Shown: positions 24,854 through 32,140, counted from the stretch's first letter. The stretch: 32,140 bases of DNA from Sphingomonas endophytica (GCF_001476895.1 NZ_LDTB01000043.1:1-32140); one strand, 5' to 3'. Notes: generated from the sequence alone by a model not told the origin. Program-made: numbers and translations.

Positions 24854-26094
24854 TGCCCCGGCGCAGGTCGCGGACGCGGCGCTCCGCCGCGGCATGGGCA
24901 ATACGCGGCACTCTGGCGATCGGCGCCGCAGGGTTGGGCTATGTCAGCGTTGCCCAGACACTGGGCTATGGTCTGCGGACCAGCGCGCCTGCCCGTGCCC
25001 ATGCGCTGGCACCGACAGATGGCCGCGTCACGGCCGCCCTGGCATCGTCGCTGTCGGGCGTCGACGCGAGCGCCGCTGACCGGCGCCGGGCCGACGATCT
25101 GGCACGGCTGGCCCTTCGACAGGATCCTACCGCGGTAACGGCCATATCGACCCTGGGCCTCAACGCGCAGAGTCGCGCCGATACGACCCACGCACGGCGA
25201 ATGTTTGCCTACGCCCAGACCTTGTCGCGCCGGGATCTACAAACCCAGATCTGGGCGATCGAGGATGCCGTCGGCCGCGGCGACATCACCGCGGCATTGA
25301 AGCATTACGACATTGCGCTACGCACGTCGCGCAACGCCGCCGATCTGCTGTTTCCTATTCTTGGGACCGCGATGGTCGACCCGACGATCCGGCGGGCGCT
25401 GACCCTGACACTTGCCGCCCGGCCAGCCTGGGGAGCGGCCTTTGTCGAGTATGTCGCCGGCAATGGTCCGGAACCGCGCACGACCGCACAGCTTTACGCC
25501 GACCTGTCGCGAAAGGGGATCCAAATTCCCGACGGCGCCAGGACTGCCGTCATCAACGGCCTGATCGCGAATGGCTTTATCAACGAAGCCTGGGCCTATC
25601 ATGCGTCCTACACGCCCGGTGCCGATCGACGCCGAGCGCGCGATCCACGGTTCACGGCCGTTTCAACTGCGCCCTCCCCCTTCGACTGGGTCGTTCTCGA
25701 GGATGCCGGCCTTTCCGCCTCGATCCAGCATGGCGATACTGGCGGTGTCTTCGACTTTTCGGCCACGTCCGGGGTCGGCGGGCCGCTGCTACGCCAGATG
25801 CAACTGCTGCCGGCAGGCGACTATATCCTTGACGGCCATAGCAGCCAGATCGAGCAACCCGCATCGTCAACCCCCTATTGGATACTGACGTGCCGGGACG
25901 GACGCGAACTCGGTCGGGTCGTCGTTCCAAACTCGCTGACGAACGGTGGCAACTTCATGGGGCGGATCCGCGTCCCCGCCGACTGTCCGATCCAGACGCT
26001 AACGTTGATGGCGCGCCCGTCGGATGCCGTGGCAGGCGTATCGGGCCAGATCGATCGCGTTCGCCTATTCCCGGCCGACAGACAGAGCAGATAG
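24853..26094 (+). CDS. Membrane-anchored protein of unknown function with helical-repeat and beta-rich parts
   Basis: A 413-residue protein I do not recognise. Its ATG overlaps the wzc stop (TGATG), so it is co-translated with the export machinery. A basic N-terminus (MPRRRSRTRR) and one hydrophobic helix (about 14-35) suggest an inner-membrane anchor with a periplasmic body. Residues about 45-240 are Ala/Arg-rich helices with a TPR-like look (ARLALRQDPTAVTAISTLGL, ARRMFAYAQTLSRRDLQ). Residues about 270-405 (FDWVVLEDAG, AGDYILDGHSS, YWILTCRDGRELG) look like a beta-sandwich, possibly sugar-binding. The position suggests an accessory assembly or export factor; that is inference. Confidence 0.75.
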   Translation: MPRRRSRTRRSAAAWAIRGTLAIGAAGLGYVSVAQTLGYGLRTSAPARAHALAPTDGRVTAALASSLSGVDASAADRRRADDLARLALRQDPTAVTAISTLGLNAQSRADTTHARRMFAYAQTLSRRDLQTQIWAIEDAVGRGDITAALKHYDIALRTSRNAADLLFPILGTAMVDPTIRRALTLTLAARPAWGAAFVEYVAGNGPEPRTTAQLYADLSRKGIQIPDGARTAVINGLIANGFINEAWAYHASYTPGADRRRARDPRFTAVSTAPSPFDWVVLEDAGLSASIQHGDTGGVFDFSATSGVGGPLLRQMQLLPAGDYILDGHSSQIEQPASSTPYWILTCRDGRELGRVVVPNSLTNGGNFMGRIRVPADCPIQTLTLMARPSDAVAGVSGQIDRVRLFPADRQSR

Positions 26095-26098
26095 ATCC

Positions 26099-26413
26099 AT
26101 GAGAATCCGCCACTGGATGATCGCCGCCATCACGCCGCTGATATTGGTCGACGTCGTTCCAGCCCTGGCGCAGGACGGCGTTCCTGGCCGTGTCGCTCAA
26201 ACGACCGCGGGCGAAGTCGGATCCCGCCAGACGCGCCAGCAGACCGCGCCGGGTTTCGAACCCCTTTCCCGAATCGACAGCCGGATTCAGAACCGCGTGC
26301 AGTCACGGATCCGCAACCGCATTGATCGCTATTACGACCCGCAAGCCAATACCGAGACACCGTTCGCATCGGCCAGCGATCAAGCCAGAAATGCGGGACG
26401 TCGAAAGCCGTAG
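26099..26413 (+). CDS. Small secreted protein with an Arg-Ile tetrad repeat
   Basis: A 104-residue protein starting at ATG 26099, 4 bp after the previous stop. A signal peptide is clear (hydrophobic 6-20, cleavage after PALA, residues 21-24). Residues 58-77 repeat a four-residue pattern, Arg-Ile/Val-x-x, five times in a row (Arg at 58, 62, 66, 70 and 74), giving a strongly basic amphipathic helix, followed by RYYDP. I recognise no family. It is the last gene of the export operon. A periplasmic basic helix could touch an anionic polymer or an export protein, but this is speculation. Confidence 0.65.
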   Translation: MRIRHWMIAAITPLILVDVVPALAQDGVPGRVAQTTAGEVGSRQTRQQTAPGFEPLSRIDSRIQNRVQSRIRNRIDRYYDPQANTETPFASASDQARNAGRRKP

Positions 26414-26419
26414 AGGCGG

Positions 26420-26692
26420 TTATGAACCTTCGGCGAGTGCGACAGCCTGTTTCATCATGATGCTGGCGATATAGAGCAGGATCTCCTTGTCGTAGATCGT
26501 CGCCACCCCGGTCTTGCTGGGGTTGATCTCGATCCGTGCGCTCTCGCTCTCGAAGGTCATCGGCTCCATCTGCGCGCGCTTGGTGAGCGCGAAGAACGGA
26601 AATTCCGCGACCGTCCGCTCGCCCTGGATATCGCCGAGCAACGGGCTGTCGAGCCGGAACAGGTCGCCCTGCGGAGGAATGACCTTTGTCAT
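26420..26692 (-). pseudogene. repA: Truncated plasmid replication initiator RepA (RPA family), N-terminal fragment
   Basis: A 90-residue open frame whose sequence is that of the N-terminus of the alphaproteobacterial replication initiator A family: SPLLGDIQGERTVAEFPFF, ALTKRAQMEPMTF and GVATIYDKEILLYIAS. Full RepA proteins of this type are several hundred residues long. Here the match stops after about 80 residues and a TAA follows at 26420. All three minus-strand frames beyond this point were read and none continues the family, so it is a real truncation and not a simple frameshift. The end is 7 bp from the last exopolysaccharide gene, so the junction that removed the rest lies close to 26,420-26,440. 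It is most likely inactive. Confidence 0.8.
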
Positions 26693-27007
26693 GGACGGGA
26701 AGTCAGGCGCGGCGTTCGTGCTTTCGGGCGGAAAAGCCCGTCGCGCCGGCCGGGGACGAACCGGAAGATTGCCATGAGCGGAAGGTTATCGGGATCAGCG
26801 GCGCCGGTCAAACCCGACAGCCGGGGATCGGCGCGGCCGTCGGGCGAGTATCGGTACTATCTGAGTTATCGGTATTACCGATATCATGGTAGTGCCTGTA
26901 TTATGGATATGGGGGGCGGTACACGCAACGCACCGCCAACGCCCCGAACTGCGTCCCCGCGCCGTCACGCGTCCCGATCGGGATCGAATATCGGGAAGGG
27001 TTCGGGC
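26693..27007. other. Gene-free stretch upstream of the repA remnant
   Basis: No convincing gene on either strand. The segment 26847-26912 is much richer in A and T than the surroundings and holds the repeats listed separately. The rest is GC-rich with nothing recognised. Confidence 0.6.
26849..26910. repeat. Iteron/operator-like repeats beside repA
   Basis: TATCGGTA occurs at 26849-26856 and again at 26867-26874. The second copy forms a perfect inverted repeat with TACCGATA (26876-26883) around a single T. A further motif, AGTGCCTGTATTATGGATA (26891-26909), closely matches ACTGCCTGTAATACGGGTA upstream of parA (31946-31964). Such repeats are expected at a RepA-type origin or as partition sites; which of these applies is not decided. 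Confidence 0.55.
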
Positions 27008-27478
27008 TTATGGTGCCGCGCCGACCGAATAGACCTTCTGCACGATACCTTCCGGCGTGCGATAGGTTCGGAAGCCCATCGCCTCATAGTAGCGAAGGCC
27101 CGCCGGGTTATCGGCGCCGATACAGGCATCGATCTTCTCCACTCCCGCCTGTTCTGCCGCCTCCCGGCTGGATCGAAACAGCGCGCTCCCCACGCCTCTT
27201 CGATGCGCGCGCGGGCTGATGTGGGTGCCGATAATCCCCCAGCCTGCCGGCACGTGATAACGGTTGTCCGCTTCCGCGCGAACCAAGGATTGAAAGCCCA
27301 GGACACCCCCTTCATCGTCGATCGCCAAGGTGCAACGAATATTGGCCGGGTTGGCGATGTATTGCCGGGTTACGAATATGTCGTCGTTGGGGCGGTCCCG
27401 GCCGGTATGTGCGATTATCTCGTGCAGAACCCTGCTCATCGCTGGCGCATCATCAAGTGACGCTATGCGGATATCCAT
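27008..27478 (-). CDS. GNAT-family N-acetyltransferase
   Basis: A 156-residue GNAT protein that transfers an acyl group from acyl-CoA to an amine. The acetyl-CoA loop RRGVGSALF (93-101) follows the strand GIIGTHISPRAH, and the C-terminal GADNPAGLRYYEAMGFRTY is the typical beta5-alpha4 segment. The start ATG 27478 has GGTGGGA about 4 nt upstream; a longer open frame further upstream lacks homology. The substrate is unknown. It lies alone between the repA remnant and the TonB-dependent receptor. It might be the missing acyltransferase for the 4-amino sugar, but it resembles general GNATs of the metabolite/resistance type rather than PglD or PseH. Confidence 0.85.
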   Translation of the reverse strand: MDIRIASLDDAPAMSRVLHEIIAHTGRDRPNDDIFVTRQYIANPANIRCTLAIDDEGGVLGFQSLVRAEADNRYHVPAGWGIIGTHISPRAHRRGVGSALFRSSREAAEQAGVEKIDACIGADNPAGLRYYEAMGFRTYRTPEGIVQKVYSVGAAP

Positions 27479-27868
27479 ATATTCCCACCCCGATCGCGGC
27501 GCGGACCTTATGCGCTGCCAGGCGCGACCTGCAAACGGGCGATGACGATCTCTTCCCGATGGGGAAGGTCGATCGGGAACGACGGTGGGCGCGGGACGTC
27601 GGCGGCCCACCGCCCGGGACACACCTGATGGCCGGTCACCCGAGGGCATCGTCGAAGCGACTACCCGTGAATCTCTTCGCGCACTGGTGAAAACGCCCTT
27701 GCCTTTTCATTTGTAAGGGTTCATTTTCACCGGCGGCAACACACGATTTCTCGGACAAGAGCAACGCGGCCGTGAGGGGGGATGACCATTCTGGTCGCGT
27801 ACAGCCGCTCGTCGTGACAGCGACGGGTCGCCAGGCGCCGCTCTCACTTTTGACAAGGGAGAGTGACA
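27479..27868. other. Gene-free stretch between GNAT and TonB-dependent receptor
   Basis: A 390-bp divergent intergenic region. It should contain the promoters of both neighbours, but I see no convincing -35/-10 pair. The one clear structure is the long hairpin at 27686-27731. Confidence 0.5.
27686..27731. promoter_or_regulatory. Long two-part inverted repeat upstream of the receptor gene
   Basis: The outer arms GGTGAAAA (27686-27693) and TTTTCACC (27724-27731) are perfect. The inner arms CCCTTGC (27696-27702) and GTAAGGG (27713-27719) pair with one G-T, around an AT-rich loop. It lies about 140 bp before the receptor start and could be an operator for the receptor or an RNA structure. Confidence 0.4.
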
Positions 27869-30694
27869 GTGCGTCATCACGTTCGTTTACTGCTGGGAAC
27901 CGCCGCCTGCCTCACGATCGCATCGATCGCGCAGGCCCAGACCACCAGCCAGATCGACCCGGCAGCCCCCGCCCCGACCGGACCGGGCACCGAAAGCAGC
28001 GGCACCGGCCCGGAACAGGGCAACGAAGTCGTCGTCACCGGCTTTCGCCGCTCGCTGGACATCGCCAACCAGATCAAGCGCAACGCCGATGTGGTCAGCG
28101 ACGTCATCTCCGCGGAGGACATCGGGAAATTTCCCGACCTGAACCTCGCGGAATCGCTGCAGCGCATCACCGGCGTCCAGATCACCCGGTCCGCGGGCGA
28201 AGGATCGGGCGCGTCGATCCGCGGCCTTCCGCAGGAATTCACCCGCGTCCAGTATAACGGCCGGACGCTGGGAAGCGGCGGTACGCGTTCGTTCGACTTC
28301 ACCGCCTTCTCGTCGCTGTTCACCAGCGCGGTGGAGGTGTTGAAATCGCCCACCGCCGACATGATCGAAGGCGGCCTGTCGGGAACGGTCAACGTCAAGA
28401 CCGCGCGGCCGCTGGACATCGGCAGGACGACGCTGAGCGCGTCGGCCGAAGGCGTCTATGAGGAAAATCGCGGCAAGCTGACCCCGCGCGTGGCCGCGCT
28501 CGGCAATTGGGTGAACGCCAGCGGGACGTTCGGGATCAACGCGGGCATCGCCTTCGAGCGCCGCGACTATCGCGAGAAGTTCCTCAACACCTATGGTGCG
28601 GAAACCAGCCGCGAATCACCGCTGTTCGACGCCAGCGGGCGCGCGGTGCAGGGCGGCAAGTCGCCGCCGGTCGATTACAATGTCGACGGCGACTATGACG
28701 ATACGTTCAGCTTCCAGCACGGCTTCGACAATTGGAACACCGCGGGCCGCCGCGATCGATTGACCGCCATCTTCGGTTATCAGCTAAAGCCGACCGAGAA
28801 CCTCGAAATCTATGGCGACGCGTTCTTCAGCAGCCTGAAGACCACCCAATATGTCAGTCGGGCGCAGGTGCGCTTCACCGACATCGCGCCGCAGATCGCG
28901 GGCGGCAGCTATGGCGTGCGGTCCAGCACGATCGACACCAGCCTCAACGGCCAGCTGCTCGGCGGTTCGCAGGGTTTCGTGACCGCGCTGGATGCCGACG
29001 GCGTCAGCATCCAGGCGACCGCCCGCGAATACAACTCGAAGATCAACGTCTTCTCGGTGGCGCAGGGCGCGAAGTGGAAGAGCGGGAACCTGACGCTGGA
29101 AGCGCAGGGTTCCTATTTCCGCGCGACCAACGACACCCGCACCTTCGGCCTTCAGGCCCAGGGGCGCGCATCGGCGCAGCTCACCTTCCCCGATGGCCTG
29201 GGCGGCGGCCCCCTGGTCGGCTTCTCGCGCGGCTACGATCCGTTGAACGGCGGCAATTTCTACCTAAATGCCGAGGATCTGGGTGCCTTCACCAGCCCCG
29301 ACCGCAATATCGAAGGGCGGTTCGACGCCACCTATGCGCTGGGCGAGGATTCCTTCATCCGATCGGTCAAGGGCGGCGTGTTCGCCAGCGGCCGCCGCTT
29401 CAGGAACACCTCGGCCTTCTCGGTCCTGAACGCCCAGCAGATCGCGGCCCTGTCGAATGGCAAGCTGACCGTCACGCCCGGGGTCGAAGGCGGCGGTGGC
29501 ATCCCGGCCGCCGCCTTCCTGTCGGCGGGCGATTTCTCCGGGCTGCCGGGCAATGCGCGTCTTCTGGTGTTCGATGTCGGCAAGTTCGCGTCGGTGGTCC
29601 CGCGATCCGCCTTCTACGACGATCAGGTGATCCCGGTGCAGCCCGGCGCGGGGTTCAACGTCGAGGAGAAGACGCTGGCCGCTTATGGTCAGGTCGACTT
29701 CGCCGGACTGGGCGATCGTCTGGCCGGTAACATCGGCCTGCGCTGGGTCCAGACGCGCACCTCGTCGGAGGGGCTGGTCCCGAACCTGGACGCGCTGATC
29801 GTCGAGGCGGATCGGGTGACGGTGACGGTGCCCGCCGCGGGCCAGACCTCGCTGAAGGCGAAATACAGCTCGTTCCTGCCCAGTCTGAACATCCGGTACA
29901 ATCTGACGCCGGAACTGGTCATCCGCGGAGCCGCCGCGCGCGTGATCGGGCGACCGGGTCTCGGCCAGCTGAATGCGGGCACCTCGGTCGATGCGAACAT
30001 CCGCTCGATCTCGTCGGGCAATCCGGCGCTGCGGCCCTACAAGTCCGACCAGCTCGATCTGTCGCTGGAATATTATTTCGCACGCGGCGGGCTGCTGTCG
30101 GTGGCCGGCTTCTACAAGCACCTGACCGACTATATCGTCTCCGGCCAGACGACCGAGACGCATACGGTCACCTATCGTTCGGGGGGCAGCGCGACGCTGG
30201 AATTCCGGCGCAACCAGCCGCTCAACCTGCTCAGCGGCGACGTCAAGGGCCTGGAAGTCGCCGCGCAGCTGCCGCTATCCTATGTCACGGGCACGCTCGA
30301 CGGGTTCGGCGTCTTCGGCAACTACACCTATATCGACGCGCCCTCCATTCCGCGTACGCAGGGCGGCCAGGCCTTCCCGCTGGATGGCGTGGCGCGCCAC
30401 AACTACAATGTCGGCGCCTATTTCGAGAAATACGGCGTCGGCGTGCGCGGCTCCTATTCGTATCGCGGTCGCTATTCGAATGGCGGCGGCACGTTCGGCG
30501 ACGGCAGTTTCGTGCGACCCTATGGGCAGCTCGACGGGTCGATCAGCTACAAGCTGACCGACAATGTCGATCTGAGCGCGGACGTGACGAACATCCTGAA
30601 CGAAAAGTCCTATCAGGACAATGCGTTCGGCCTGCTGTCCTACACCGGCTTCACCGGGCGCCGCTTCACCGGCGGCGTGCGGATGCGGTTCTGA
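27869..30694 (+). CDS. TonB-dependent outer-membrane receptor (sphingomonad carbohydrate-type)
   Basis: A 941-residue receptor from GTG 27869, chosen because AAGGGAG then has a normal spacing; GTG 27863 would sit too close. A signal peptide covers 1-23 (cleavage AQA-QTT). The TonB box and plug begin at EVVVTGFRRSL (53-63), followed by AEDIGKFPDLNLAESLQRI and GEGSGASIRGL, the pattern of the Caulobacter/Sphingomonas receptors often linked to sugar uptake. A 22-strand barrel fills the rest and ends in Arg-Met-Arg-Phe, with the C-terminal Phe needed for BAM insertion. It takes up a ligand across the outer membrane using TonB energy. The ligand is not readable from sequence; iron chelates are an alternative. 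Confidence 0.92.
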   Translation: MRHHVRLLLGTAACLTIASIAQAQTTSQIDPAAPAPTGPGTESSGTGPEQGNEVVVTGFRRSLDIANQIKRNADVVSDVISAEDIGKFPDLNLAESLQRITGVQITRSAGEGSGASIRGLPQEFTRVQYNGRTLGSGGTRSFDFTAFSSLFTSAVEVLKSPTADMIEGGLSGTVNVKTARPLDIGRTTLSASAEGVYEENRGKLTPRVAALGNWVNASGTFGINAGIAFERRDYREKFLNTYGAETSRESPLFDASGRAVQGGKSPPVDYNVDGDYDDTFSFQHGFDNWNTAGRRDRLTAIFGYQLKPTENLEIYGDAFFSSLKTTQYVSRAQVRFTDIAPQIAGGSYGVRSSTIDTSLNGQLLGGSQGFVTALDADGVSIQATAREYNSKINVFSVAQGAKWKSGNLTLEAQGSYFRATNDTRTFGLQAQGRASAQLTFPDGLGGGPLVGFSRGYDPLNGGNFYLNAEDLGAFTSPDRNIEGRFDATYALGEDSFIRSVKGGVFASGRRFRNTSAFSVLNAQQIAALSNGKLTVTPGVEGGGGIPAAAFLSAGDFSGLPGNARLLVFDVGKFASVVPRSAFYDDQVIPVQPGAGFNVEEKTLAAYGQVDFAGLGDRLAGNIGLRWVQTRTSSEGLVPNLDALIVEADRVTVTVPAAGQTSLKAKYSSFLPSLNIRYNLTPELVIRGAAARVIGRPGLGQLNAGTSVDANIRSISSGNPALRPYKSDQLDLSLEYYFARGGLLSVAGFYKHLTDYIVSGQTTETHTVTYRSGGSATLEFRRNQPLNLLSGDVKGLEVAAQLPLSYVTGTLDGFGVFGNYTYIDAPSIPRTQGGQAFPLDGVARHNYNVGAYFEKYGVGVRGSYSYRGRYSNGGGTFGDGSFVRPYGQLDGSISYKLTDNVDLSADVTNILNEKSYQDNAFGLLSYTGFTGRRFTGGVRMRF

Positions 30695-30700
30695 TCCATG

Positions 30701-30729
30701 GGTGCCGGGCGCGTCGGGCGACCGGCACC
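30701..30729. terminator. Inverted repeat between convergent genes, possible bidirectional terminator
   Basis: A perfect 8-bp stem (GGTGCCGG at 30701-30708, CCGGCACC at 30722-30729) with a 13-nt loop lies in the 60-bp gap between the convergent receptor and partition genes. No T-tract follows on either strand. Confidence 0.4.
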
Positions 30730-30754
30730 GGCCCGCCGGAAGCGATAGCCCCCC

Positions 30755-31114
30755 CTACCCTTCCCGCGCGCGCTCGTCGGCCTCCAGCAGGTCGAGCATG
30801 ATCCGGAACACCTCGCCCTTCGCCAGCCGGTGGCGATAGGCGTAATCGTCGAACCGTTCGCGATCGCCGTCGCGCAGGCGCAGATTGTAGTGATCGGGAT
30901 ATTGCGACGGCTGGCGGGTGCGCTTGCGGACGGCCGGCGCGGGGGCCGGCGCCGGCGCGGGCTTGTCGGAGACGAAGCCGAGCGCGGCCGCGACCGCCTT
31001 GGCCTGGTCGCGCACCGCGCGCGCCGGGGGCGCGATGTAATCGCCGTCGTCGTCGCCGCCGAAGCTGGTGACGCCGGCGAGCCTGCCCGAGGGCTTGTGC
31101 GGCTTGTCGGTCAT
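30755..31114 (-). CDS. Putative ParA partner protein, DNA-binding (ribbon-helix-helix-like C-terminus)
   Basis: A 119-residue protein whose ATG overlaps the parA stop (ATGA), so the two are co-translated. The N-terminal half is flexible, with a Pro-Ala run (PAPAPAPAPA, about 53-62) next to basic residues (VRKRTRQ). The C-terminal about 45 residues (YNLRLRDGDRERFDDYAYRH, then LAKGEVFRIMLDLLEADER) look like one strand followed by two helices, as in ribbon-helix-helix proteins. In small ParA systems the second gene encodes a short centromere-binding protein of this kind. A family name is not assigned; the role is inferred from position and predicted fold. Confidence 0.7.
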   Translation of the reverse strand: MTDKPHKPSGRLAGVTSFGGDDDGDYIAPPARAVRDQAKAVAAALGFVSDKPAPAPAPAPAVRKRTRQPSQYPDHYNLRLRDGDRERFDDYAYRHRLAKGEVFRIMLDLLEADERAREG

Positions 31115-31794
31115 GCGGCGGCCCGCGCGGCGTTCAGCGCCTCCAGCACGTCGTGCGCGAAGGCGGCGGCATTGGCGCGCGCGGTCTCGATCGCGCCGGC
31201 CTGCGCCCCCTCCAGCTCCATCAGCGTCCCGCCTTGCGCGAACAGGCTGCGATAGGCGGTGCGTTCGGCGATCGCGGTCGGCAGCGTCGTGATCCCGGCC
31301 TCCGCCACGCCGTCGGCGATCTGCTGCGCCACGCGCGAGCGGATCCGCGTGCTGGCGGGCGTGCGGGTGAAGACGCCGGCGAAGGCGATCGTCCGCCGCG
31401 CGGCGGTCGAGGCGCGGCGGATGCTCTGGAAGGCGCGCGCCGCCTGGTCGCTGTCCAGCACCGATCCCTGCATCGGCACCAGCGCGAAATGCGTCATCAG
31501 CAACGCATTGGTGACGCGCGCGGACGCCCTCCCCTCCAGATCGACGATCACGAAGCGCGCGCGTTTCTGCGCCGCGTCGATCGTGTCGATAATCGCATCC
31601 TCGTCGACCTCCTGCACGACCTCGATACCGGCGGGCTTGCCGGGCAGCGTGGCCCATTTGACGAGCGGAAAGTTCGGATCGGCATCGACGATCACCACCG
31701 ACGCCCCGCCGTCGGCGAGTTCGAGCGCGAGCAGCAACGCCGCGGTGGTCTTTCCGACGCCGCCCTTGGGGGAGAGCAGGGTGATGACGGGCAT
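31111..31794 (-). CDS. parA: ParA-family partition ATPase
   Basis: A 227-residue ParA/MinD-superfamily ATPase of the short type without an N-terminal DNA-binding domain. The deviant Walker A SPKGGVGKTT (8-17) includes the signature Lys10; VIVDADPN (34-41) and FVIVDLEG are the A' and B motifs. It should form ATP-dependent dimers on the nucleoid that move plasmid copies bound by the partner protein. The ATG at 31794 has AGGGAG with 6-nt spacing. It is preceded by an AT-rich repeat region that probably holds the promoter and partition site, and it overlaps the partner gene at its end. Sphingomonad plasmids commonly pair such a parA with an RPA-type repA, and a repA remnant lies 4.4 kb away. Confidence 0.92.
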   Translation of the reverse strand: MPVITLLSPKGGVGKTTAALLLALELADGGASVVIVDADPNFPLVKWATLPGKPAGIEVVQEVDEDAIIDTIDAAQKRARFVIVDLEGRASARVTNALLMTHFALVPMQGSVLDSDQAARAFQSIRRASTAARRTIAFAGVFTRTPASTRIRSRVAQQIADGVAEAGITTLPTAIAERTAYRSLFAQGGTLMELEGAQAGAIETARANAAAFAHDVLEALNAARAAA

Positions 31795-31814
31795 GAGGAC
31801 TCCCTTGTCTTATG

Positions 31815-31967
31815 CGTATTACACATAGTGCGGGATAATGCCGGCACTGCGGGTAATGACGGGAATACGTCGTATTGCGCCGCTTCGCGATATTCAACGT
31901 ACTTCATGTAATTCAACGTACTTCATGTATTACGCTGATATCCGTACTGCCTGTAATACGGGTAATC
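31815..31967. repeat. Centromere/operator-like repeat cluster upstream of parA
   Basis: Members of one motif, ACTGC followed by a short GC element, TAAT and CGGG, occur at about 31827-31844, 31846-31863 and 31946-31964. AATACG-T-CGTATT (31864-31876) is a perfect palindrome around one T. CGTATTACA (31815-31823) is inverted at 31952-31960. This arrangement suits a ParA-system centromere and autoregulatory operator. Confidence 0.55.
31892..31929. repeat. Perfect 19-bp tandem duplication upstream of parA
   Basis: ATTCAACGTACTTCATGTA occurs twice without a gap (31892-31910 and 31911-31929). It lies inside the repeat-rich control region and may be a binding-site duplication for the partition protein. 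Confidence 0.85.
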
Positions 31968-32140
31968 GACAGCGGGGACGCGACCGGCGGAGCAAGGGGG
32001 GCAGGGCAGGGGGAGCGTGCGACCGCGCCGGGCGGGCGCCGGTGGCCGGCCGCCGCGCGGCATCGTCGACGCGGCGCATCGGAGCGGACCTGTAACGTCA
32101 ATGGCCGCGACGGCGCGGCGGGCGCGCCTCCGATCGCGAG

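Larger units (their letters stand above)
31795..32140. other. Gene-free region upstream of parA
   Basis: No supportable gene. Positions 31808-31967 are AT-richer and dense in short repeats (listed separately) and should hold the parA promoter and partition site. From about 31970 to the window end the sequence is very GC-rich and I see nothing in it. Confidence 0.6.

Noticed and set aside
26774..27460. Plus-strand open frame across the repA upstream region and the GNAT gene
   Set aside because: It has no recognisable domain, crosses the repeat region and lies opposite a good GNAT gene.

Overview
This GC-rich window looks like a sphingomonad (Alphaproteobacteria, Sphingomonas or a close relative). 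The evidence is the codon use, a sphingomonad-style TonB-dependent receptor, and a RepA/ParA-type plasmid backbone. No taxonomic search was run, so this is inference. Most of the window (about 1-26,400) is a Wzx/Wzy-type capsule or exopolysaccharide cluster. It runs directly into a piece of plasmid replication and partition backbone (about 26,420-32,140), so the cluster is probably on a plasmid or secondary replicon, or was joined to one.

Layout. Positions 1-3780 (minus strand) hold an acyl-modification and initiation block: a partial KAS III, an acyl carrier protein, a second KAS III, a PglC-type phosphoglycosyl transferase and a PglE-type sugar aminotransferase. Positions 3950-5512 (plus) encode an exported right-handed beta-helix protein. 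Positions 5611-8721 (minus) encode a 1036-residue RTX protein with two kinds of internal repeat. Positions 8793-18171 (minus) are a tightly overlapping operon that reads, in transcription order, fnlA, fnlB, fnlC, glycosyltransferase, Wzx, Wzy, glycosyltransferase, glycosyltransferase. Positions 18381-26413 (plus, divergent) encode a WbpM/PglF-like dehydratase, a second Wzy/ligase-type membrane protein, an OPX lipoprotein, a Wzc-type tyrosine autokinase, an unrecognised anchored protein and a small secreted protein.

How the parts fit. The dehydratase and aminotransferase should make UDP-4-amino-4,6-dideoxy-GlcNAc, and the PglC-like enzyme would load a bacillosamine-type sugar phosphate onto undecaprenyl phosphate. 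FnlA-FnlB-FnlC should make UDP-L-FucNAc, and the WbuB-like transferase is the natural user of it. Three glycosyltransferases plus the initiating enzyme suggest a repeat unit of about four sugars. Wzx would flip it, Wzy polymerise it and the OPX/Wzc pair export it. The KAS III-ACP-KAS III set at the left edge suggests an unusual acyl group on the 4-amino sugar, but the genes that would confirm this lie outside the window.

The right end holds a RepA cut off after about 80 family-like residues, 7 bp from the last exopolysaccharide gene; a GNAT acetyltransferase; a large TonB-dependent receptor; and parA with a small overlapping partner gene. Short AT-rich motifs upstream of the repA remnant recur upstream of parA, which marks both as parts of one replicon control system.
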